DNA of 58,000 nucleotides. It comes from Gnetum montanum. Taxonomy: Eukaryota > Streptophyta > Gnetopsida > Gnetales > Gnetaceae. The position numbers and the translations under genes were made by a program. The notes under the pieces are model-generated. The model was not told where the DNA came from. It saw nothing but the letters and a program-made list of their open reading frames with translations, and ran no database searches. The stretch covers positions 427,451 to 485,450 of the forward strand of contig MNCI01005943.1 of the NCBI GenBank assembly GCA_015680685.1, read 5' to 3'. This document shows, one piece after another, positions 1 through 10,224 of the stretch; within the stretch, counting starts at the first letter, position 1; each line of letters opens with the position of its first letter.

Positions 1-341
1 ACATTAGCAATGATCCTGAATAAATTTTCAGCATTACAACTTCCCCAACTGACTATCTCAGCAATTGTTCGAAGGTGACTGATGGATAGTCGATAGTCTT
101 GTTGTAGCGGTGGCGATTGTTGGACTTCTTGGCTTATGGGTTGTGTGCTAGGTCCCACTTCCTATTGTTAGTTGGATCCTACCATTTGAGGCATGGTGGG
201 CCTAGTTGTTCACTCTTCCTCTTGATCTAATTGCTCATCAACATCTTTCCTTAGCATTGGTGGTTTGAGTAGTTCAGCATACGAAGCGTTTTGGGCTTTT
301 CTAGGAAAATCATTCATATAGCCCAAGGTTCCAACACATCT

Positions 342-1160
342 TTATAGCTTCCTAATTAGACAAGGAAAAGGCAAGGCAATCTTCCCTATCTTTCTTTCTT
401 CAAATTGCCTTAATATTTTTGTCAAATATATATGGGACAGATTCACATTAAATTTTTCCATCAAAATTGCACTACCTTGCACCACATAAGTAGATAATCT
501 ATTTGAACCTTTGGTGGGGAAAATGTGATAAGTGCTAATCTTAAAGTAAATCCTCTTTTCCAGGGTCAATTCTTCATAAACTTTATTTTCTTTGTCATAA
601 GCACATTTCAACCATAATTTTCTTGCACCTGTGTCTGAGTGAGTAGACAAATGAGCAACCTTTGGTCCTTCATGTCAAAGATTGAAGACCTTTGTAATGG
701 CCTTTGTAGAAAAATCAATGAAAATGCCACCTACATTGGCAATGGTGCCTTCTTCCTTGCCATGCTAGAATTGGTATGTTTCACCCAAATACTAGTTACC
801 ACTTTTCAAGAGAATGGGCCATAGTGGAGATGCCTTAAGTTCAGTCTTCACTAGTTCAGGGGCAAACTTAGTGAAAGGACCAAAATTAAGCTTCATGATC
901 ATAGTTACAAAGGTGGAATTCTTCTTAATGGCTTGGAGACATTCTACAAACAACGTGAGATGTTGCCTTGGTTCTGGGGCTCTAACTTCACCACCTTTGG
1001 CATGGCTAGATTGCACTATCACATTGGTTTCTTAATGAATGCTAAATGAGTGGGCCTCCTGCTCTGCATGTTCTATGTGAGGTTCCTAGCCTCTACCTCC
1101 TCTCAGGTGTTTAGCTACTCCTTGGAAAGGTCCTACTTGATCTCTTCTTTTTGGGGCCAT
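342..1160 (-). pseudogene. Env-like / plant transposon-protein frame of E1, nonsense-riddled
   Basis: One reading frame runs from ATG at 1160 down to 342 with no frameshift but about five stop codons. The first residues read MAPKRRDQVGPFQG. The best preserved block is at 650-342 and ends in a PFPCLIRK-type segment. This block resembles the C-terminal part of the plant putative transposon protein domain often encoded downstream of pol in Athila-type elements. That assignment comes from remembered family appearance and is moderate. A second copy of the start, with the same MAPK opening, lies at 25613 in E4. The function of this protein family is not established. Traces of the frame continue towards position 1. 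Not translatable as it stands. Confidence 0.5.
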
Positions 1161-1770
1161 CTATAAGCACACAGAAATCATTGTTACTAAGGTTGTGTAG
1201 AGAAATTTTTATCAATCCATACCTTACTCATTACATTAATTAATAGTTCATAATTGCATAGTGTGATTTTTAGAGTTAGAAATATTTCTGAGAAGTGGCT
1301 CAAAAAGGTGTTATTGTTGACCTTACAATCATTTGGGTGGCCTGGGTGATTGATAAAAATTAGCTTAGCATTTAAACACAAAATGTTTCTTTGGTGAACA
1401 TTGAATTTCTTACCCCTATGATATCCTTTAGACAATGGATAATTTTGAAAAAATTATGTGCACTTCCTACTACAGTACCCCCCACACAACCCACCACTCC
1501 CCCCCACCAATGACTAAGTGGAACACTCCAGGTTCAACTAGGATCAGACATAATTGAAATTGGAATGTTAGCAAGCGAGATATTACACTTGGAAGATGGA
1601 GATGTAATGATCTAATTCACAAAGGAAAATTTCAACAACTTCCTAGTGTCAAATGAAAGGAATGAACTTGAAGTGAGTGGGATCATTAGTATATATAGTA
1701 GGGGAGACCTAATATCGTGTACCCAACATCGAGTTGGACATGATCTTGCATCCCCACTGAAATGCATTGA
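1161..1770 (-). promoter_or_regulatory. Leader and promoter-like cassette upstream of the E1 env-like frame
   Basis: On the minus strand a TATA-like TATATATA (1697-1690) lies 13 nt from the half-site AATATC (1711-1716), which is followed by 8 nt and AACATC (1725-1730). This is the eroded form of the GATATC-N8-GATATC dyad of the LTRs in this window. About 530 nt of AT-rich leader separates it from the ATG at 1160. The segment aligns by eye with 25640-26260 of E4, where the dyad and TATA box are better preserved. It could be an internal promoter or the relic of another LTR; no tRNA primer site is visible after it. Confidence 0.4.
1478..1508 (-). other. G-rich tract on the minus strand
   Basis: The plus strand has C runs of 6 (1478-1483), 3 (1490-1492) and 7 (1499-1505) plus shorter CC pairs. 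The minus strand could therefore form a G-quadruplex. The equivalent stretch of E4 (about 25960) is A-rich instead, so this is specific to E1. Confidence 0.5.
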
Positions 1771-2029
1771 ATGTAGGGACTAAGTGGGAATAATAAATTT
1801 TTGATATGTAATGAAGGATTAGAGATTAAATTGGAAGCTTTGGGATATTTAGAAAATTAATTTTGAGGCACCAGAAATATGTCATGGTGGGATCATATAT
1901 TGAAATTTGTGACAAGGGGCTAGGATGAAGGGTGTATAGTAATTGTTGAGGAAAGATTGATTAAAATGATAAGGGAAAGGATAGTTCACTTAGGTGAGTA
2001 GATGAAGGGTGTAAAATAATGTGATCATA

Positions 2030-3130
2030 TGCAACAAGGACAAGTTACAAAAGTTACATAAGTGGATCCTCTTCAAAGTAGGCTCTAGCCTATGATGCCC
2101 TCGTGGAACCACACTTCTAATGTCTATGGGTATTAGAGAAGTTGAATGCAACACATGCCTATGAAGAAAACACATATGTTAAAACCACCAAGTTGAGATA
2201 ATAACTCTACATTACACCAACCACATGTTATGAACACTCGAACAACAAGATGAGACGGATTATAGAAGGGATTGCAGAAATCAGGACATGAGGTTTCTAA
2301 TGATACTCACAATGGAATCTTGTGTGTAATTAGTGGTTAAATAACCATGTATCTAGCTTTCCAATTTTCAGACCAAGTTCATACCACATTTTAGTGACAC
2401 CACATCACTTCATCCCATTGACAAACAACCATAAGCCTACTAGAGTTGTAAGGAGTAACATAACTTGGCATTTTGTTCAATGGAGGAGCAAGACAGGAGT
2501 GTCATAATGGCTCACTATCTTTCTTTCTTCTTTGTTTTTTGGCTCTATGAAGTTTCCTACCTTCAAGCATGGATACATCTATTTCTAGTGGGATCCATAG
2601 AAGCTTATTTAGTGCCATTTTGAGTTGCTCTTACCCCCATTTTGCATTAGATCTACAAGGATATAGTTACAACCTCAGTAACATGATGGAACATATGAAA
2701 GTAGCCAAAGAGAATCTATGAATCCCCTTGATGTCACACCCTTGTCATTCCACCTTGGTCCTTCACTCGTCTCTCTAGACACAATGATTATCAAATTATT
2801 TATAGTTGGATGATGAAAAATATTACCATTGTGACCAAAGCATGAACCTCTTATTAATGGAATGGGTGGATGGATGTCATGGTCTCAGTGTCTGAACAAT
2901 TAGTCCCTTATGACCAGGCAACGTAGAGAAAAATCTCACCTTAATGGGAAACATGATAAAACCTATCCACAGTTGATATTACAATAGAAAATTGAAAACA
3001 ACAATTAGAAAAAGTAAAAGAAATAGAGAAATGATAAAAAAAAGATTCATAAAACAAAAAGATAAAATAATACTTAAGAATCCTAGAAATTAGAATGGGG
3101 GTGATCCCCATGACTAAACATTTGGTCATG
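2030..3130 (-). other. Post-pol non-coding region of E1
   Basis: This aligns by eye with three other stretches: 5300-6790 (E2), 26530-27690 (E4) and the complement of 51530-53490 (E5). Shared landmarks are the segment around a pair of GCAGGCTC/GCCCT words (about 2070-2100), GGATGGATG repeats (about 2865) and a CCCCATGACTAA word (3104-3117) that opens the region on the minus strand. No coding potential is visible. Between 1770 and 2030 I see only AT-rich sequence. Confidence 0.6.
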
Positions 3131-3328
3131 GCTAGGATTAATAAGTGGATGAATAGGGTCCATGCATGTATGGAACGTTAGGGGCCCATCATGCCCCATC
3201 CACTAGGTGTCTATTGGTGATATGGTGGCTAGGTAGAGAAATTGTTGGTCACACACTTGATTATAGAAAGGATAGTGGGTTAGGTTAGATGGTGTGTGTA
3301 CATTATGAGGAAAATTTGACCCACTATG

Positions 3329-3333
3329 ACACC
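3329..3333. repeat. Target-site duplication of E2, left copy
   Basis: ACACC directly precedes the TGATGAG terminus of E2. The same five bases follow its other end at 11232-11236. Five bp is the usual duplication length for Ty3/gypsy integrases. Confidence 0.9.
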
Positions 3334-4377
3334 TGATGAGTGGCGAGGTACCCCTACACTCCACCATACGAATACGAGCGTACACGCGCGATCCGGTCGA
3401 ACTCCGCAAACTAAATGCCTTAACGCCACAAGAAACACTTGGGGTTAATCATTCGTTGTCTTCCCAGGCTTGCTTGTATGTGTCACGGTGTATGGTTAAG
3501 CAAGTCTGAGGTATGTGATTTTTTTGGTATTTTCGGCTTATCTTCTATGCTACCAGGAGGAAAGAGTTGAGAAACTAAACTAACTCTAACTAAGATCTAA
3601 GTCTAAATTAACTAGCGTCAGCATCCGTTCCCACTTACCGGACACACCCTGAACTATGCAACTGCAGCTTACCAAACGCTAATCGTTACTGGGATCGCCA
3701 CACGTAACGCAAGTGCTCGAAGTGGTCGTACTGAGGCACCTATTTAGCCTACGTGTGATAAGCAGCCGATTCCTTAGCCAGCCGTACACACCCGTGGGTG
3801 CTCGTAACTAAGTCGTACTTATCACACGATCTAGCCTAGCAATGAGCAGCCGATTCCTCAACTAGCCGTACACATCAGACCCGGGAGTTACCAAGCGCAG
3901 AATCCTGGAATACGCTACTGGGTTACCAAGCATCCAATGCTCGTAATTGAGTCGTACTCATGCATTGCGTCAAGCAGCCGATTCCTTGACTAGCCGTACA
4001 CGTCCGTAGACGCTCGTAATCAAGTCGTACTTGAACGCACTAGGAAAGCAGTAAATGAAAGCAATAAATGAAACCACGTGCTGCAAGGTTTATCCAAACA
4101 AGTTCGTCTTTATTGCCGTACACAACTTGGGTTCAGGTTACAAGCTGCTCGAATAAAGAGCCGTTCACTCTAGGACTCCTACTGCGGGCACATGGGGAAA
4201 AATTCTAACTCTGGAGTGATCAATCTGCCAGAGCTTCGCTACACTAGCCAGGATTGGGAAATGAAGGGAGTGCCGCCTCTTATTTATAGAAATGGCGGCG
4301 GGACGCGATATCGCGTACGCGATATCGCAGAAGAAGACGCGATATCGCGGCGGCCGCAATATCGCGTACACGATATC
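3334..4377 (-). repeat. E2 3' LTR (left copy, runs into gap)
   Basis: Matches 10225-11231 throughout. On the minus strand it has TATAAATA at 4288-4281 and an AATAAA signal around 4115 (TTTATT on the plus strand). Already 1,044 bp are visible before the gap, more than the whole right LTR (1,007 bp), because the GATATC array is expanded here. The U3 terminus must lie inside the gap. Confidence 0.92.
4307..4377. promoter_or_regulatory. Expanded GATATC dyad array in the E2 left LTR
   Basis: GATATC occurs at 4307-4312, 4321-4326, 4341-4346 and 4372-4377, with AATATC at 4358-4363. Two pairs are separated by exactly 8 nt (4313-4320 and 4364-4371). The first pair reads GATATCGCGTACGCGATATC, a perfect palindrome. 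The proximal site lies 18 nt from the TATA box at 4281-4288. The right LTR of the same element has a single GATATC (11198-11203). Confidence 0.85.
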
Positions 4378-5299
4378 NNNNNNNNNNNNNNNNNNNNNNN
4401 NNNNNNNNNNNNNNNNNNNNNNNNNNNNNNNNNNNNNNNNNNNNNNNNNNNNNNNNNNNNNNNNNNNNNNNNNNNNNNNNNNNNNNNNNNNNNNNNNNNN
4501 NNNNNNNNNNNNNNNNNNNNNNNNNNNNNNNNNNNNNNNNNNNNNNNNNNNNNNNNNNNNNNNNNNNNNNNNNNNNNNNNNNNNNNNNNNNNNNNNNNNN
4601 NNNNNNNNNNNNNNNNNNNNNNNNNNNNNNNNNNNNNNNNNNNNNNNNNNNNNNNNNNNNNNNNNNNNNNNNNNNNNNNNNNNNNNNNNNNNNNNNNNNN
4701 NNNNNNNNNNNNNNNNNNNNNNNNNNNNNNNNNNNNNNNNNNNNNNNNNNNNNNNNNNNNNNNNNNNNNNNNNNNNNNNNNNNNNNNNNNNNNNNNNNNN
4801 NNNNNNNNNNNNNNNNNNNNNNNNNNNNNNNNNNNNNNNNNNNNNNNNNNNNNNNNNNNNNNNNNNNNNNNNNNNNNNNNNNNNNNNNNNNNNNNNNNNN
4901 NNNNNNNNNNNNNNNNNNNNNNNNNNNNNNNNNNNNNNNNNNNNNNNNNNNNNNNNNNNNNNNNNNNNNNNNNNNNNNNNNNNNNNNNNNNNNNNNNNNN
5001 NNNNNNNNNNNNNNNNNNNNNNNNNNNNNNNNNNNNNNNNNNNNNNNNNNNNNNNNNNNNNNNNNNNNNNNNNNNNNNNNNNNNNNNNNNNNNNNNNNNN
5101 NNNNNNNNNNNNNNNNNNNNNNNNNNNNNNNNNNNNNNNNNNNNNNNNNNNNNNNNNNNNNNNNNNNNNNNNNNNNNNNNNNNNNNNNNNNNNNNNNNNN
5201 NNNNNNNNNNNNNNNNNNNNNNNNNNNNNNNNNNNNNNNNNNNNNNNNNNNNNNNNNNNNNNNNNNNNNNNNNNNNNNNNNNNNNNNNNNNNNNNNNNN
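4378..5299. other. Sequence gap (922 N)
   Basis: Undetermined bases begin inside the GATATC array and end in E2 internal sequence, so the gap hides the outer end of U3, the LTR terminus and the polypurine tract. If the right LTR is the guide, only about 60 bp of LTR should be missing; a true gap of this length would imply a long palindromic array. Confidence 0.95.
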
Positions 5300-6093
5300 G
5301 CGGCTTAGGATAAAAATCGGAAAATCAGGCCCCGTACCCCCATGACTAATCGCGAACCTCCGGTAGCGTTAGAATGGAAAGAGAAAAGGAAGAGGAAGGA
5401 TAGGTAAAAAGGGACAACTATGGCATCAAGAAAAGGATGTCATGATGGAAATGAACAAAAAATGATAATTAATTGCAAAACGTTAAGGAAAAGAAGTTAA
5501 CTAGTGTTCCAAATAGGAATGTCAGTGGGTCCTCCCCAAAGCAGGCTCATGCCCTTAATGCCCTGACAATCCCACATTCAAAGAGTCCGTAGGCTCGGGG
5601 AATGTCCTTTGGAAACAAGAGTTAAAGTCTTAACCGGAAGAATTTACCAAAAAGAAAACAAAGCATCAACCAAAGTATATACAATGATACAACCGGCAAT
5701 GAGGTGAACAATGGAGAGAAGGATGGGAAGAAGAGAAGTGGAATGGAATCCCAAGAACAAGGTGGTGTACAGCCCCTTGTGTGTTTCATGATTAATGTGA
5801 CTTGGCGAATCTCATTCCAACTCTGGCCTCAAACCAACCACTTCCAGTGACTTCGCATCAATGCAGTTGGTTAAATCATCCACTTGGGTAACAAGGATGC
5901 AACTTCGAGAAGCCACCACCATTCCGACGAAACAACAGAGAGAATGGGAAGCGAGAAGGGCCTTAGTTAGAGGGAACACTTTGGTTCCATAACCAGTGCT
6001 TGTAGCCCAAATTTATTCCGTCTAAGGGGTGTGCTTTGAATCCTCACTTTTAGCTTTTTAGCTTTTTCTTCTTCTCTTTTTTCTGTTTTTCCA

Positions 6094-6113
6094 TTTTTTT
6101 TTTTTTTTTTTTT
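6094..6113. repeat. Poly-T run (T20)
   Basis: Twenty consecutive T within the E2 3' non-coding region. Confidence 0.95.
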
Positions 6114-6566
6114 GTTTTGTGTTTTTATGCGTGGGGACCACACCATGCAAAGACTTCTTTATTTTTATTGTCTCAGCTTCCGATTATTGGGTTACATCGG
6201 AACGGTAAGAAAACCCAAGAAGAAAACATCCAAGCACCCAAGTGAATGACCAACACAAGAGCACCAAGTTCCCTTGAAGTCACACCCTTTTCAAATCCTT
6301 GAGTCCTTCCTTAGTTTGAGAAATGCCCAGTCACTGGTTCGTTAAAGTTCTTATTGGAAGGGAACTGTACATTTCCAAGCCAAGGGAAACCATAGACTTG
6401 ATGGATGGATGGATGAAGTGATCTCATTGCCTGCCATATCAAAAGAACATACCTTAGTATCAACAATGTAACTTAAAGGTAAAAACCAAACATTAGCAAT
6501 TAATGAAAAACAGTTCATCCCATCGGCCCGAACACTTATTGGGGGACGAATTTACATGATGGATGT

Positions 6567-6592
<26 letters not shown>
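6567..6592. repeat. (CA)13 microsatellite
   Basis: Thirteen uninterrupted CA units in the E2 3' non-coding region. I do not see it at the matching place in E1, E4 or E5. Confidence 0.97.
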
Positions 6593-6597
<5 letters not shown>

Positions 6598-6755
6598 ATA
6601 GAAAAATATAACGATGTTGTAAAACAAAAACAAGAAAAGTTAAAGAAATTTGTAAAACAAAAATTAGAAAAGTTAAAGAAATTGTAAAACAAAAATGTGA
6701 AAAACAAAAACGTTGTAAAACAAAAATGTGTAAAACAAAAACTGAAAAAGAACTG
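6593..6755. repeat. A-rich minisatellite
   Basis: Imperfect tandem units built from TTGTAAAACAAAAA and GAAAAGTTAAAGAAAT words. E4 at 27540-27650 and E5 at about 51620-51740 (complement) are A-rich in the same place with less regular repeats. Confidence 0.7.
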
Positions 6756-6769
6756 AGGGCCCCATATGA

Positions 6770-7801
6770 TTAGCATAGGTGGCCATCTCCCCCATGACTG
6801 AGTTGTGAGGGAGAGATCCGAAGTAGTGAGCGCCTATTTGAATTTCTAAGCAGTGCCCAACTTCTCCCAATTGATGATCTTAAATTCAGGGGTGGAAGTT
6901 GGCGACGCTCACGTTCCAATGTGTCTATGCCACGGTTGTTGGCATGAGTTGCCTCAGTTCGTTCCATGCATATTTGTTTGCCCTTATGAGAAGCTGTCAA
7001 CCACGGGGTGTCTACTACTTCTTGTGTGGTTGCTACATACAGGCATCTTTGTTGCAGAGTTTCCTGGGCACACCTGTGACATGGAGACATTTCCTCCGTG
7101 TCATCACCCGATGAATCACTGTATGTGATGCATGGAACTATCCTCTTCTCGATCTTTCCACATATGTTTATCTTGGAGATTTCCAAGGAAAGATCACGGA
7201 TCCTAAGGCATGCATCTACTGTGCTTAGCCATGCCCTTCCCATTATAATTGGGAAGTCCCCTTCGTTGTTGTTAACATCGATCACTAGGAAATCCGCTGG
7301 GTAGGACCAACCACACACAGTGGTGATAACGTCCTCCACCAAACCCAAGGGAATAGTGATGGACTGGTCTGCCAGCTCTAGTTGGATGTTGCTCTTCTTA
7401 AGTTGGGGTAGGTTCCAGGCGTGATACATCTTTCACGAAATTAAGTTGACTCCGGAACCTGAGTCAAGAATAGCTCGATGTGGTACATTTCTAGCGATCT
7501 GCAAATGAATAAAGGGACTCTCAAGATCAGTTAGTTTCCTGGGAAGGTGGCCTACCTTGATCTAGTCAGTTACGGTATGTGTTAGCATAACCGTATGCGT
7601 TCCATTCCCTTGGACTGAAGGGTGCTCCGAAGTGTTAGTAGTTAGAGGCCTATACATATACCCGTCCGCTTGTTGTTGCGAGAGCCTATCCGGGCTCCTA
7701 GTTCTGAAAAAGGGTCTCTTTTTTGTACAGTTATCGCTAGAACTAGTGTCCAGTTGGATATTTACACTCTGAATATTTACAAATCTCGCGGCGTGACGTT
7801 G
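6770..7801 (-). pseudogene. E2 aspartic protease region (pol remnant)
   Basis: This continues in the same frame as gag. The retroviral-type protease active site is intact as AILDSGSG, with the catalytic Asp codon at 7465-7463. A downstream IIMGRAWL block is the usual second conserved segment of Athila/Tat proteases. Two in-frame stops precede or interrupt it: TAG at 7564-7562, before the domain, and TGA at 7435-7433, just after the active site. After the protease the frame runs about 45 codons through the deletion junction (about 6850) into the non-coding region and stops at 6770. E5 has a related protease with the active-site Ser changed. Proteolytic processing of Gag would be its role; this copy cannot make an uninterrupted enzyme. 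Confidence 0.8.
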
Positions 7802-10078
7802 CTACGATTGGGTAGGTAATTCCCCTTGCATTGTTCGAGCAGGAGGTGTTGTGGGAACTACTTGAGGAAAGGGTGCGGGTGGAGTTAGAGGATGGACGGA
7901 ATGTGAGATGTCTCCCGGAGGAGAAGGAGTTCTTCTGAAGTACTCCCGAGTGTAGTAGTGATGGCGTGGAGTGTGACTCATAGCGTCACCTGGAGAAACT
8001 AGCTGCTGCACATAATAACCATAAGGATCCGACTGCCGGTAAGGGTATCGATGTGTCGGCTGTGGCATCCCCCATGACTGTGGGTATTGCCACTGCTGGT
8101 GTTGTTCGATGGGCTGTGGAGGTGTTCCACTTGGATAATACGTCAAGGATTGGTGGAACTGCCTCGGGTTACCTTGTGGATAAGGTAACCTTCTGGGTGT
8201 TTGCCGTTGATTGAGTCTTGGATTTAATGCATACAACCCAGACTCCTGTAGATGTGAGATAATTGGACAACATCCCTTAGGATGGTCATAGTAGCAGACC
8301 TCACATCCACCATCATTGTCTGAATCAGAATTTTCAGCCTCATCGGGGTTAGAGATTTTTCCCTTACCCTTGTTATGTGCAGGGTTAAAGTTTCTCCGCA
8401 TGTTTTTGCTATTATCACTACTTTGCTTATCCTTAGACTCTTCTACGATTTTCAAAACTGTTTCTATTCGTGAGTCTAAGGAATCCCACATTTGGATCGA
8501 CACGGTCTTCCTGTTCACCAACTCTTCGAGTGGTGACTCATCCTCCTCATCACAGAATTTCACTCCCTTCTTACAAAGGGAGGGATCGCAGTTCTATTCC
8601 TCCGCACTTTCTCTTTTCCATAGCTCACCCTCTTCTTGTGCTACTTGTTCCAACAATACTTGAACTTCATGGGCTCTTAATCGGGAGAGTCTCCCTTGGG
8701 CATAAGTCCCAAGAGTTCTTCTCAATTCATTTCGTAGCCCATCCACGAGGTGGCGAAGTTGATCCCGCTTAGCGTACCCATGGCCCGAGCAATGATGTAG
8801 CAATGTGTAATAACGGGCCATGACAGCATCCAAGGATTCATAAGCTCCTTGTTTCTAGCCTTGGATCTGCTTACGCAGGTTAGACACTCTGGAGTAGGTT
8901 TGATATTTGTTGTTGAAAAATTCGAGCATCGTACTCCACCTCCTGATGGTTTCCAGCTCTAAGGACCGGTACCAGCTTTCTGCTTCTTTAATGAGTGTCC
9001 TTGGGAACAACTTGAGTTTCTGCCACTCATTGTCTATGTTCTGCAAGGCACAGGCGTCGTGGAATGCCTGTAAATGATGTTGAGGATCAGCGTTGTATCC
9101 CCCTTCAAAACGTGGGATATTATTTATATCCAAACGCTTGATCCTACTGTCTTTTAAATGCCTTGTGGGAATCCTAACTGCCTCTCTAATATCAAGCATA
9201 CTTCAGGTTGCGAATAGGGGTTCGTCATGATCATCTCTTTCATGACGTCTGTGATGTCTACGTTGTGGTTCCCTATTCTCCCTACGTCCTTGCCCTTGTC
9301 CTAACTCCTCTCGACCTTCCTGTCGAGGCATTTCATCTCTTCTACCTTTACTCTCCGCGTTATGCTCATGGTGGCTGCGCCCAGATGTGGAAGGAGAGGG
9401 TGAATGATGTGATGAAGGGGAAGAAGAAGGGGATCCATCACCATGGTGATGTTTCTTGCCTTCTCTTCGGCTGCTTCGGCCCCGATCGTTGTGACGATCA
9501 ACGAGTCCGTCATTAGTGCGAGTGATTGTTCCTGCCGTGAACAGCTGGTGCTCACGGGGATCAGAGCCTGGAATATGTATCGTTGATCTAAGGCCCTGAT
9601 GCCTAACCTCTTCACTAGAGTGAGGAGGAGGAACATCATTTTCTAAGAAACCCATCGTGAGGGGTTCCTCTTCTCCTATTTCACTAATGACGTGGGGAAC
9701 CTTGCCCTTCAATAGTGAATGTTGGCTCTCCTGCCTTGCATCCCGAATACGTTGGGCATTTGTGGGATGATAATCCCTTGTGTCATAATCATCCAAAACG
9801 TATTCAGCAAGCAGCTCATGCATGCCATACTGTACCAAAGCACGGGAAAGCATGTTGGGAGCGGATCGATCTGGGGGTAACACGATGTTACCTTGCATGT
9901 CTCTCCACCGCAGTTGCTCATCTTGATGGAAAACAAAGGTAAAATCCGGCACATACTCATCGGGATGAGTATATGTGACTTTGGATTGTTGAGGACATGG
10001 TTGATTTCGGTTATGCGTATGATCCTGACTTTCTCCTGTATTGTCCTTAGGTGAGTTGATTGCATGAGAAGAAGCCAT
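7802..10078 (-). pseudogene. gag: E2 gag (capsid/nucleocapsid), one frame with several stops
   Basis: I start at the ATG at 10078, where the residues read MASSHAINS and match the E5 start region; an upstream in-frame ATG at 10102 is possible. Order: a conserved N-terminal block (THPDEYVPDF, WRDMQGNIVLPPD), a basic Ser/His/Arg-rich linker, the Retrotrans_gag domain (9199-8855; KLKLFPRTLIKEAESWYRSL), a Glu-rich segment, a cysteine-histidine motif GCEVCYYDHPKGCC (about 8308-8267) and a Pro/Gln/Tyr-rich tail. Stops are at 9205-9203 (TGA), 8857-8855 (TAG), 8596-8594 (TAG) and 7804-7802 (TAG). There is no frameshift over the whole 2.3 kb. Gag would form virus-like particles packaging the RNA. Confidence 0.85.
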
Positions 10079-10206
10079 TTCTAATGGTGTGCTAATTTTC
10101 ACCGTTATTTATGTTCTGAATTAACTGATTAACCCTAAGGTTCGTTTTAGGCTCACAACGATGTGAGTGATATCCCTTATGTTCAATTGGCGTAAAAACA
10201 CTTAGT

Positions 10207-10223
10207 CCCCGGCAACGGCGCCA
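10207..10223 (-). other. E2 primer-binding site (tRNA-Asp)
   Basis: Directly downstream of the 5' LTR on the minus strand, after one spacer base, stands TGGCGCCGTTGCCGGGG, complementary to the 3' end of plant tRNA-Asp. Athila-type elements are known to use this primer. It is the best-preserved copy in the window. Confidence 0.9.
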
Positions 10224-10224
10224 A

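Larger units (their letters stand above)
1..3333 (-). mobile_element. E1: 3' part of an old Athila-like (Ty3/gypsy) element
   Basis: Read on the minus strand, this holds the distal part of an element whose 5' LTR and gag lie at 11232-14363; E2 splits the two parts. The sequence on either side of E2 (3110-3333 followed by 11232 onwards) runs continuously parallel to 27670-27960 of E4, which supports one original element. In minus-strand order it contains post-pol non-coding sequence (about 3130-2030), a promoter-like cassette (about 1740-1690), a leader, and an env-like frame starting at 1160. No protease, RT or integrase is visible in either part. The 3' LTR, if it exists, is outside the window. 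The assignment rests on visual alignment. Confidence 0.7.
5300..6769 (-). other. 3' non-coding region of E2
   Basis: No reading frame with coding character. It corresponds to 51531-53493 of E5 on the other strand. It contains two copies of a polypurine-like word, read on the plus strand as CTCCCCCATGACTG (6787-6800) and ACCCCCATGACTA (5336-5348), a run of 20 T (6094-6113), a CA repeat and an A-rich minisatellite. Confidence 0.7.

Noticed and set aside
1187-1435. Minus-strand frame of 82 codons in the E1 leader, with a possible partner at 25814-26056
   Set aside because: The two translations share only a short GRYYKGKK/KGYHRGKK-like stretch; similarity at DNA level explains it and there is no sign of a real protein.
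4192-5313. Long open frames across 4192-5313
   Set aside because: They are open only because the region consists mostly of undetermined bases; the real part is LTR sequence.
8316-8772. Plus-strand frames of 100-115 codons opposite E2 gag
   Set aside because: They are antisense to a recognisable gag domain on the minus strand and show no domain of their own.
9208-9942. Plus-strand frames opposite the N-terminal part of E2 gag
   Set aside because: Antisense shadows; the minus strand has the block conserved in E5 and E6.
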